Shown here: positions 24,365-35,300 of the stretch, piece after piece
Layout of the letters: the number at the start of each line of letters is the position of its first letter
How positions within the stretch are numbered: position 1 is the stretch's first letter
Source: Harmothoe impar
Taxonomy: Eukaryota; Annelida; Polychaeta; Phyllodocida; Polynoidae
Length of the DNA stretch: 64,000 nucleotides
NCBI GenBank assembly: GCA_947462335.1
Contig: OX381706.1
Location: 20,622,784-20,686,783, forward strand
Direction of reading: 5' to 3'
The notes under the pieces: model-generated
Told to the model about the DNA's origin: nothing
Seen by the model: the letters and a program-made list of their open reading frames with translations, nothing else
The model's database searches: none
Made by a program: the position numbers and the translations under genes

Positions 24365-25025
24365 CACTGTTAGAAGTAAGTAGTGTTTCTGTACACCAAA
24401 TACTGGGGGCAACTTTGGTTCCAGTAGATTGTGCTGTAGACCTACAGCAAGTGAGCCTTTGTATATTTACAGCACTATGTACTGTAGGCCTATAGGGAGA
24501 GCAGAATCTTCTGTTACTGTACAGCAACATTGATTGTAAATCATAGTCTGAAGGTCCTGGGTTCACCTCCCAGTGCTGGCTATATTTTTAACCATCCATG
24601 TGAGGGAAAAACTAATTTTAGGTGGATGTAGGTAAAATAAGAGAAGTGGCTCCACCAAGGATTGAACTCACCACCTGTGGTGTTGGAGACAGGCGCTGAT
24701 CCATTGTGCCACAGAGCCGGTGTTACAAATGGTCATATTGGGATATAAGCTACCTCTGCCATGTCTGTATTAAATGAGCTACAGCCTTGTTGCTAAAGAT
24801 CCCTGATGAGAAGAGGCTAGACCTAGGATCGATCCCATGACCTCTCGTGTACATATTACAGGGAAAAGTACCAGTACTGTAGATCTACAAGTCACTACCG
24901 TAACCTGCATCTACAGTAACAGAATTGTACATGTACAGTAGAATTTGCTGTATTATTATTTACAGCTAAAGTAGTGTACGTTTACAGCAAATTTTGCTGT
25001 TCACGAACAACAACTTTTTACAGTG
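24365..25025. mobile_element. TA-flanked element A: conserved ends, interior of tRNA-like modules
   Basis: 661 bp. Starts CACTGTTAGAAGTAAGTAGT and ends CAACAACTTTTTACAGTG, imperfect inverted copies, with TA on both sides. The left 85 bp and right 110 bp are nearly the same as in element B (57897-58650). The interior is different and contains three tRNA-like modules: 24549-24581 (plus, T-arm GGGTTCACCTCCC), 24648-24718 (minus) and about 24815-24843 (minus, T-arm GGGATCGATCC). See the separate tRNA-like entry. Confidence 0.7.
24648..24718 (-). other. tRNA-like sequence (Arg-type head) inside element A
   Basis: Read on minus: GGCTCTGTGGCACAATGGAT gives an acceptor 5' strand plus A box; 71 nt later GGAGCC closes the acceptor stem (GGCTC:GAGCC). 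A B-box-like GAGTTCAATCC is placed correctly. The anticodon arm does not form a normal 5-bp stem with a 7-base loop, so this is more likely a tRNA relic or SINE head than a working tRNA. Confidence 0.55.
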
Positions 25026-25798
25026 TATTTTAAATACTCAGGACCCCCTATCCCTGCGAGTGTACAAGGCCGGTGCTTATTGAAAACCCGCCGCTTAATT
25101 CTTCATTGCTCTGCCATGGCCTCTGCCACTCCTACAGCTCGCTCCTCCCTTCCTTTCCATGTTGATTCACAAATAGTTTACTCATTTCTTGGAATCTCTT
25201 CACGCCCCACCCATCGTTAAACGTATCTATAGATTTATTTATTAGAACATATAGCATTATCATGCTAATTCTAAAACGGTGAAACGTTTTCAAACCGAAC
25301 AGTTGACACAGTTCTTGGTTTTAAAATGGTCGTTATTTTTACATTCTAAATATTGAAATCTTTTATTAAAGATGGGTCTATTGTTTTCCATATCAAAAAG
25401 TATTCTATTAAATTTTGCTACATTTTGAACCGGTTTGGCTATATGGAACCCCCTAGCAGCCAAAGTTGCGACTAAACGTCCATCATGGAGGTACCCTGTT
25501 GATCCGTAGTCATGGTTCCTTTTGATATTACAAAGTTAATACATGACTTGTATTGGATTATCAATTAGTTTGGGGCAGGGGATGCAGAGATTATTTTTCT
25601 TTCTGTCTTAGTTTAAGATATTTTAAGATGTAAGATTGAGATTACACTGTTAACGTTTGTCCGCGCACCTGGGAGAGCTATCCCGTATTTGCGGGAAATA
25701 CACACTACAGATACAGGCTGGCAGGGTGCAGCGGGATGACAGGTGCACAGGACCAGGCTATTCAGCTGATTTATCGCTATACCCCCAGCTATCTCTAA

Positions 25799-26088
25799 GG
25801 CCGAAAAAAAGAAGGGTTGTTTCAGGTCACCAGACCGACCCTATCAAAACAGGGCCGACCCTACGTTTTCTATGCAATTTTGAAGAAACTTTTATATTTT
25901 TGGGGGTCAATTTTAGGTTTATAAAAATTCCCCCCCCCAATTTTTACACTTTTTTGGGGTCAATTCTAGGGTAAGTAGATGAGCTGTAAAAAAAAGTATA
26001 AAAAAAAGAAGTCCGACCTACTGACCATAGAGTTTCTTCCCATGTTACCTGAAACAAACCTTTTTTTTTTAAATTTGGCCTTACCCAT
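25799..26088. mobile_element. MITE family with AAGGCC...TTTCAGGT termini
   Basis: Left AAGGCCGAAAAAAAGAAGGG then TTGTTTCAGGTCACC; right GTTACCTGAAACAAACC then a T-run and TTGGCCTTA. The interior holds GGCCGACCCTACGTTTTCTA on one side and GTCCGACCTACTGACCATAG on the other. Relatives: 52793-53042, 56726-57000, and fragments at 9929-10000, 27852-27925 and 28714-28950. Confidence 0.7.
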
Positions 26089-27554
26089 TAAAAAGGGGAG
26101 TCGACAAAGGCTCTATACATATCCTGACGCGGTGTCTTAGGGAACGCTCTGCAGTGTAGTCTGGATAAAGGCCTATTTTATATAGTCCTGCACTCTAATG
26201 GCCATATGATAATCTAGAGTTTATTCTGGAGAGTTCCTTTACTTCTTACAGAATAGTCAACTGGTCAATAATTCGTCAATAATTGACAAAAGGCTATGTG
26301 TATTCTACTTAAATATCTGCAATCATGCAATACTTTTCCTGGGCGGAAGATGTGACTGACTATACTCTATAGTTGCAAGATAATATCAATATTATAGTAA
26401 TAAACTATTTGTTGCTATACCATTGATATTATTTAGCTAACTGTGCTTGGTTACCATCTACAAGCAGCATGCATGTCTTAGTTGAAGGCTATTCCTGTAG
26501 ATTTTTGGACTCTTCATCAACATTTCTTAAGTTAAATTGGTGTGGGTTTTTAGATAGAAATTATCATTTGATTTCCTCCACATGGAGCCGTTCGCGTTCC
26601 TATAAAAGAAACAATTCATAATATCAGACCAGAGTTATACATTCTGTAAATGTTTTCTAGATCAACCATAGGGCGTTATAAGTGCTTAGGCTATAAAAAC
26701 TGACCCGGGTGACTAACCCACCATAGCAAGACTCAGCTATCGGAGCAGGAGTCTATATACATCACCACTGCCATATATTTCCCACTTCCTGAATGTTTTA
26801 AAACTAAACTAGACCCGCCACCCCTCTCGCTATAGATCTTGCAACTATCACTGCGCAATTTATGGGTCTGAGCCCTCTTGGATAATTGTGGCTAGGTGGA
26901 ACTGTTATAGTTATTCCAAAACGAAAAGGCCTCTCACAAACCATTTGCCTATCTCAAACTCCACTATTGCAAATCTATGGCAATTTCGTACAGATTCGAG
27001 TCCAAAAACATGGATATGTAGCCACAGGGTCTAGAAGAAGTAAGGATAAACCCAGATACTTAGGGTTTTCAGGGGAAAGTATCTAAAATGGTTTGATATT
27101 TGACACTATCTAAATTATAAATCTATAGGCAAGGGGTCTTGGCCTCACAATATAACAAGAATCGCTAACTATAATAAGCAAAGTCCCACCAGTACAGCAG
27201 AGGCTGCCAGACATCAATTGCATGATGGAGTTTTGTCTATTTGTGTCTTGCATTTTCTTTATGCCAGCACCTTTGCTAGTAGCGACGACGAGTCTTTCCA
27301 GTTCAGTTTTAAGCCTATTTAAACTTCCTACTATGACAAACATAATATAATATACATCTCGGTCATGACCCCTGGGTCGTGACTCTCGGCTTGGGAAAAA
27401 ATTAAATGTTTCGGGAAAGAAAACCTGCCTCGCTAAACAGGGCCCACCCAAGACAGTTTTAGGTCAGGAAAAGAAACAGGTGTGTTGCAGTTTACACTGT
27501 TACATATGGTGTTGTGGGCGTAGCTATTTGGTACTAGCGAGATAAGCACTGATA

Positions 27555-28060
27555 CAGTGAAACCTCGTTTTAAGGGAGTGATCATTTTATAACAACAGGG
27601 GGGGGGTGGTGGGTTTCCGCGTGGAGCGTGCGAAATTTTTTCCCCCCCCCCGGTCAAGGGGTCGAAATTTCCCCCCCCCCCCCCTTAGGGTCGAAAATCG
27701 GCTCGCGCGCGGGCCCTTTGAAGCATAGTAACGCGCGGGCTTTTTGGCTCAAAACAGGTTAAATTTTTTTGCCCCCCCCCCTCAAGAGGGGTCCAAATTT
27801 TTTTGCCCCCCCCCAGTCAAGGGGTCCTGTTGATAATAAATGATCACTCCCTAAGGCCAAGAAAAAGAAAGTTGTATTCCCGTAACATGGCCAGAAAAAT
27901 AATGTAGGTATGTCGATTTTTTATTTTTACCAAATATCTTTATGATAATTTGGTAAATTTGGTATATTTTTCAGGTATTTCGCCAGATTTAGGCCCTAAA
28001 ACACATTTTCCTGCTAAATGTCCCAGAAAACGTTAGGGTCCTCATAACAAGGTTTCACTG
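27555..28060. mobile_element. Tigger/pogo-like MITE with a second element nested inside
   Basis: CAGTGAAACCTCGTTTTAAG at the left and ACAAGGTTTCACTG at the right, each bordered by TA, fit the pogo/Tigger branch of Tc1/mariner. Nested inside (about 27574-27853) is a G/C-run MITE bounded by AGGGAGTGATCATTT and AAATGATCACTCCCT; this same family recurs at 29160-29335 and 51775-52015. Confidence 0.7.
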
Positions 28061-28531
28061 TAACGGCTATCACAATGGGTTATCTAAGAATTTCGCAGTG
28101 AATGGAGGGAATTATTACATTGGTCTAAAATGTATTTCGCCAGTGACCTATATGGCGACCAGAAATTAGGAGTTGGTGCGGCTTATAGGATCGGTCCAAA
28201 ATCGGGGTGCGGCTTATGCGCGAGTTTTCCCAAGGACCATTCAGAAGGTCTCTGCGGCTTATAATTATGATTGGCTCAAAGTCGGGGTGCGGCTTATACA
28301 CGAGTTAGGCTTATACGCGAGGTTTTCCGGTATGCGGGGGACAGCTAAGGGACTAAACACAATGGCACAGTTTGATTCAACGAAAAATGGCGGTAAAACA
28401 TCTTTGACAAAAGAACATCTTCAATTTGAAAATATAAAATCCGAAAAAAAGACATTCGCTTTGAAACAAAGTTCACTTTGAAAAGAAATTCACATTAATT
28501 TATTTAATATGCCTCCTAGATCATCATTGTA

Positions 28532-28670
28532 GGCTGTGTCTTACAAATATGGGCCAATGTTTTCGTCTATGACGGTGCGTTTTTTTCCCAGCCAGTCATA
28601 GATTGCACCCAGTCATAGATTGCATCCGGTCATAGACGACAACAATGGCCCAAATTCATGAGACACAGCC
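28532..28670. mobile_element. 139-bp hairpin MITE
   Basis: GGCTGTGTCTTACAAATATG / GGCCAATGTTTTCGTCTATG on the left is mirrored by CATAGACGACAACAATGGCC and AGACACAGCC on the right. The interior has three GTCATAGATTGCA-type repeats. Confidence 0.75.
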
Positions 28671-29159
28671 AGTAATAGGTTTAGCGGGATGTGTGAACAA
28701 TTCTGTGAACTCTTAATTTGGCCAAGAGGGTCAATACCCAACCCTACATAGCAAAACAGGGCCGGCCAGATGCATATCTTTTATACAGTTTTGAGAATGG
28801 CCATTTTGGGGTATATTTTAGAGTCGATTTACTGGTTCACGAGTCCAGGCCCTGATCAATGAGTCAGGAATACACTTTCTGGTACAATATTCCTTAGTAG
28901 AAGCCAAATCCGACCTACCTACACTAGATTTTTAGATCATGTAACCTAGACTGCCTACCGTCCCCGTCTATGGCAAAGGTGAGATGGGAGGAGTAGGGGT
29001 TAAGAGGAAGGAGTGAGTATCTATCGTGTCCCTCTTTACAGACAGGCTTTGGGCAAGTCTACATGTAACCTTGAAACTGTCAAAGGGGTGGGGTACGAAT
29101 TGGAATAACACACATTGTTATTATATTGTGATTTTTCTGTTTATGTTATATTATCCATA

Positions 29160-29335
29160 TTAGGGAGTATTCATTTATCAATTACAGGGGGGTGGTGAGA
29201 TTTCGCGTGGAGGGGCGAAAATTCTTTACGTCCCCCCCCCTCAAGAGGAGTCAGAATGGAGGGGTCGGAAATGTTTGCGCCCCCCCAAACCCACCACCCC
29301 CCTGTAACTAATAAATGAACACTCTCTTAATAACC
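29160..29335. mobile_element. G-run/C-run MITE just upstream of the SEA-domain gene
   Basis: TTAGGGAGTATTCATTTATC at the left and AATAAATGAACACTCTCTTA at the right are inverted copies. The interior is AGGGGGGTGG ... CCACCCCCCT around TTTCGCGTGGAGGGGCG. Same family as the nested element at 27574-27853. Confidence 0.65.
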
Positions 29336-29363
29336 ATCCCTCCTTCTTTTTGCAGACAGGGGC

Positions 29364-32300
29364 ATGGCGTCCCCTGTGCTACTCCTGCTGCTTGTTGCAG
29401 TAATGGGACCTATGGTCAAGACTCAGGTGGGAAGATTTGGAAGAAATAAAACAACTAAAATTTGGTTAATCTGACTTTGAATTAATTCCGTTCCTTCGTA
29501 ATTTGTACTGAGTCAAAAATAGCATGTAAGTAGAATGTTCTTGCCATCTACATTTCAGCAACCGCCTCCCACAAATTTACCAATGGGTAATATGACAATG
29601 GCGACAACAGTGGCAATGACGATGCTGCCAACAAGTACAATGATAATGACGCCTACCCTTAGCACCATCCCTACAATGACTACAGCTCCAACCACAATAA
29701 ATGCAACAACCAACCTTCCGGAGGCCACTACTGACATCAGTACACCTACAGCAACACCAACTGCACTTCCTCCAAATTCAACAACAACGCGTAAGTAGAA
29801 ACCGTGGGGTATGTAATCAGTATGAAGCGATTATATGCCACTCAAATAATCGACCATTACAATAATGTTTTGCCTAATTATAGGCCAATATTGTAACATG
29901 TATTGGGAAAAGGACTGGAGTGTACACTGTCAGACGTAACTGTAGCTGGACAGCGAGTTATACTGTAGATTTACAATATAAAAGGAGGTATTTTTGGTTT
30001 CAAAACCAAAAATACCTCCTTTTATACTGTAGTTCTACAGTATAATTCGCTGTGCAGCTACAGTTACTTCTGACAGTGTACCCTGCACTAATTAAGGTCC
30101 CTTTTTGCCACACAGTGGTTACCATACACGACCATACACTCACTGCGCACAAGCAAGGGCTCTCGGTCAGGGCAGCACAAATTCTCACACAGCCAGGTCA
30201 AGGTTATGATATCACTTAAAGATTAGGAGCTAATTTGGGGTAGATTTTTATTTTTCATATTTTCAACGTATTTGTGTTCATAATGTCCATATGAATATGT
30301 GTGTAGCTTTTTAAATCATTCAGATACTTATAAATGCATAAAATATAGAGAAAACCAGGTCAGCGGACCCCTTTCTCTAATAGAGTCGGGTCCCCTGACC
30401 TATTCTGACCATGAGTTTTTTTTACTTTTTATAGGTTTCTATGTATCAGAATGATTTAAAAGGCTACAAACATATTCATATGGACATTATGAACACAAAT
30501 AGGTTGAAAAAATGTAAAACAAAAATCGACCACAATTTAGCTCCTAACCCATCTTTAAAACACAAATTTTACTAAGAAAACTAAGAAAATAGCAAAATCT
30601 GTGTAAACTTTCTTAAGTAGAACTGAGCACGGTGGAGCATGGTCCAACAATACTTTAATGTACTATACCCTTTGTGATAATGGTGCATGAATGTAACCCT
30701 TCTGGTAAGTCTTCAGCTCAAAGGTGTGGTTCGGGACTATGTGATTGTAATAAGATGAGTAGGCAACAGTAGGTTTGGGACAGGTTTGGGACAGGTGACT
30801 GTAATCACTTGGGTGGTGTGAACCGAGCCCGAAGCATGTGTATGAAGAGATCCAAACTGGTCTCACAGGTATGACCTATTCTGGGCCTCCACGTAGGGCA
30901 GAGGTGGGGCATAGCCCATGTAGGGACGAGTAACAGGAGGGGCAAGCGAGATCCAGTAGCAAGGGTAAATGGGAAAAGGCTACCTGATGCCGCAGGGGCG
31001 GATCCAGAAGGGGGGTTCTGGGGGTCAGGACCCCCCCCTTTTGGAAAAAAATTTACATTTTTTTAATAATAATTTGATCCGCCACGAGTCGCGGCGCGTC
31101 ACTTTTTGGTACTTTGGTGTTTGGTGGACCCCCCCCCTTTTCAAATTCCTGGGTCCGCCCCTGATTATTGCCCCATACTGAATGCAGGGTACAAGTAACA
31201 CCTGAATCACCACTTGGGGACATGTTTGAGACAGGTGGCATTAGCCATCAAGGTGACCCGAACCAGACCCAAACTGAATAGTATAGGATAATATAGTATG
31301 TATATGGTTCCCGGTAATAATACACTCCTACGATGCCAAACCTTTGAAAGTGTACATGTATCAATTCCATGGTATCTGCTGATACACTGATCTGCTAATA
31401 CACTATTCATGAGCTCACCTGATGAAACAGTTATATTCCGGACTGGTATAATATTTTGTATGTGTATGTAACAAAAGAAATGTTATCCAGCTATAATGAT
31501 ATTGTCAATTTACATTGCCCCTTATATTGCAGCAACTCCACCGACCACAACTGCACCTGGTAAGCATACAGTAGCATTGATTGTAACTCAAATTAAAGTA
31601 TAGTCTTACTGGTCATAAATGTGTGCCACCAGGTAGAAATTATATTGAACATAATTGGACAGGCATAGCCTACTGATATGGGTATCCATGCATATCTATG
31701 TATCATGATATGCAATGCTATACATTGTTAACTAATGTATATCTGGTAGCTATATTATTATATAGAGTATTCAAGGGGGGTGTTAAGATGTGCTCAGTGG
31801 ATGATGGCCATTATGTAGCTTATTCTCTAATTTCCAATTGTAGTGATGCTGACCTATGTCATAGGCATACGGGGTATTCTTCTAAATGAGTACAATTCCG
31901 ACAAGGGAGAAGAGATATGCGGCTTGTTGACCAGCAAGGTATTTATAATTTGGACAACTTAACTGTAGCATACACACATTCAGACAATTTATATCATTAG
32001 TATTTTGAGAGTCTATTGGTTTAACACCAGCTTCAGTTTTGAATATTTTCATTAGCACAATATGATATTGTCAAATTTACAACAAGTTTTTCATATATAT
32101 GCCAATCTTGTAAACAAGGTCCTTATGACCATCGTCCACAAAGCAAAGATACAGCCATTATATACACAACTTACATGCAAAATGAATGGCAATTTAATCA
32201 TATACGGCTGATTTATGCTCTGTGGATGGTGGCCATCATGGTAGAATAGCCACATATGCAGTCAACTGACATAACACCCTCTGACAGATGCATTATGGAT

Positions 32301-35300
32301 TTTATACGCCTTTATCCTCCAAAAAGTATTAAAACTGACATTGACCTTTTCAGACAATTCAATGCAGTCTATTTCATTTGAACTTTGGATATGGCCACTA
32401 ACCACTGGGGAGTTTTGGCTGATTAAGCCTGTACATTTCCTATATAACTTTAGCCATTTAGAGCCCAGTAGACAGTGGCTCGTATGCATTCCCACCCTTC
32501 ACTACATACCATCTACCATAAAGCTCCGGCCAGCATATATTTTATCAGTTGGATAGCCTCGGAGCATGCTGGCATCCCATTCCAATACATATACATGTAT
32601 TTCAGTTACATCTGTCAAGTATAGGTGTTAATTACACAGTAGCCCCCATCTACCTTATTCACCCCTTTCATCTAGATAACAATTTGTCTATACTTGGATG
32701 TGTATTGACCAATACACACCCATTTACACCACTAATCTGGTGCAAATGGGTAGCAAATGAAGACAATGTCTAAGATACCATGGACATTATCTAGAACTAT
32801 TATCATGGCCACCTTCTATTGGGCTCCAACCGGCTGAAGTTATATTATAGGAAATGTATGGGCTTAATCAGCCGTAATTCCCCAGTGGATGGAGGCCATA
32901 AGCTTAATGATTAGTCTAACATGGCCAAAAGCTAAATGATTAGCCTAACAGTTGGATCTTGTTCATTAAAATAATTGCCCGGGGAGGTACACCTTCCCAA
33001 GGTGAATGCCTAAAGTGAGAGTAATCCAATCCAATGTAGTGTGTGCTGTTGTTTTCTTTTATTTCGGGGGGGGGGATCCATTTCATATATATTAATCTAA
33101 AAGATGAAAATGATTTAATGATGAAAAAGATATAATATAGATACATGGATGCTTTGCAGATTCAAGAAGGGCTCATGCCGATCTTCATGAGTGTCTCCAA
33201 CTCGTCCGAGGTCGTGGGGTGCATTACCGGGTCTGTTTAATATTATTTTCATCTTATAGAAACTTTCATTTATTATTTTATGAACTACTGGTTGATGAAT
33301 ATAGAATATGGGATAAATTGACATGTTTCACCCCAGTGGGCACAGAACATTGAATCAACATTGAAAACTGGTTGTCAATGTTGATTCAACGTTGATTTGA
33401 ATGTTGTGCCCACTGGCACAGAGCATAAATTGGGCATACATTCTATAAATAGCCTGTGTAAAATTGTGCATAAAATGGCCATATACTGGTTATGTTTTTT
33501 AATGTGAACAAAAAAATGAAAAACTTACTGCCACTGTCAAGCTGATGGATGCCAACAGATACCTGTGACAGGGGAAAAGTGTCCCATTGGCCCCTGTCAA
33601 ACCTTGTGACAGATATCTTCTCAGCAGCGTTGGTATGCAATGCATATAATTATGTATATGCCAAAGTTATAGGATCCTGATATCCTTCAGAATTTGCCCC
33701 TGCTCAAGTGGTCCTCATGCAGAATATGGGACCAGCTTGGCCACTTGGCAGGAAAAAAGGTCAGGATCTCAAAACAGTATTTTTTTGGGGGGAAAATCAC
33801 CAATTTGCCTAAAATACCCACTTCATTTTGAAAAAAAAATTGACCTAATTTTCATTTTTTTCTTACTTGACCCTCCTGGGTCATCATAGTATATGGCGGA
33901 TTCATATGCACAGTGAGCCTTACATATTCCATTATAGTATCTTATACATTACACCTTACCATCTTCCTCATTGTGATGACATAGAAATAGAAAACTGACG
34001 GTAATAACAGTTACATGTACTTTTGGCCACTGTCCACTATGGAACTTGGCCGATTAGGCCCTTACTCTAATAGCAAGCCCATATGTGACCAATTTGGTTT
34101 TAGCTTGGATTGGCTGTTCTGGGCTCAGATCAGTTTCAAAATGAGCTGCCAGATTTGGGCTCAGATCAGTTTCAAAGCAGGCTGCCCATTTTGGTTTCAT
34201 GTTGGGCAGATGGCTGGACTGAAGTATGGCCCCAATCAGGCTGCCTGATTTGGGCTCAGATCAGTTTCAAATTGGGGCTGCTCTGTTTTATCAGTGGGCT
34301 GCCCATTTTGGACACAGATCAGTATCAAAAGCAGGCTGCCTGATGTGGGCTGAGGTTAGGTTTGAACAGCGCAAACAGGCCTATTAGTTCTGATCATTGT
34401 CACTAGATGTCACTGCTATACTATATGTAGTGTTTTCAACAAAGCCAGATTAAAAATAGCCTTCAGTTTGGAAATAACGTAGACTACACATTTGAATTAT
34501 GAAAAGGGGATTCTAATATTTAAAGAAAAAAATCCTTTTATAAGGTTTCATGTAGGTATAAACTAATGATTTAAAGACCCATGAGGCTATGTCTCACCAC
34601 TCTGCTACAGATACATTTCTGCTCAGTGTAGGGGTCGCGGAAAACTTAGTCAATGGATCGGCCGGAAATCGAACCGGTGACAAGCATGCTAACTGTTACA
34701 CTACCAACCCTTGTCTGACTGTTCTCCGCTCCCTACCTTGATGGATTGCATTGACAAGTCCCTCGGACATATAGGGCACGATGCACGATGACAGCCGGTT
34801 ATGGCACCCCCTGCGGGGTTCGGGACACACGCGGTGACATCGTGCCCCTACTTTCACGTTTCTGACCTTTTTCTAACCACCATGAATAATACAGATATTG
34901 ACTAAACCTTTTTTTATTGTTGTTGCATAACGTATCAGTATCACTACCTGCTATTTGGTATCCTTTAGAAATACCCCCTACCCCCTTTATCTCCATTCCT
35001 CGTTTCTGATAGAGCAGAAACGTGGTAAAAACGTTTTTACCTTGCGTAAGCTAGTATGGACAGAATTCAAGGTTTTTCATCATTTTTCTTTTTGGGGTAC
35101 GTGAAGCGAGGTTTACAGTATCCCATTTCAATGTTATACCAACCCCATCATACCCCCTTCCCCCCATTTTTACTGTATCTTTGCTGAGCAGAACCCTGTT
35201 ACCACGTTGAGCAGAAACGTTTCTGCTCGAGCAGAAATGTGGTAAAAAACGTTTCTGCTCGAGCAGAAGCATTCTAACACTGTGTAGGGTAATATGGACA

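Larger units (their letters stand above)
25026..29363. other. Intergenic stretch 5' of the SEA-domain gene
   Basis: No coding exon recognised. Repeats include an AAGGCC/TTTCAGGTAAC MITE (25799-26088), a Tigger-like element (27555-28060), a TATAAGCCGC relic (28165-28335), a hairpin MITE (28532-28670) and a G-run MITE (29160-29335). A splice acceptor TTTTTGCAG ends at 29355, so an upstream 5' UTR exon of the SEA-domain gene should lie in this stretch. Confidence 0.45.

Noticed and set aside
24648..24718. Functional tRNA-Arg gene
   Set aside because: A and B boxes and acceptor pairing are present, but the anticodon arm does not fold normally and the unit lies inside a mobile element.
25657..25974. 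ORF of 105 aa (MSAHLGELSRICGKYTLQIQ...)
   Set aside because: Its second half reads through the AAGGCC/TTTCAGGTAAC MITE, which recurs elsewhere as repeat DNA.
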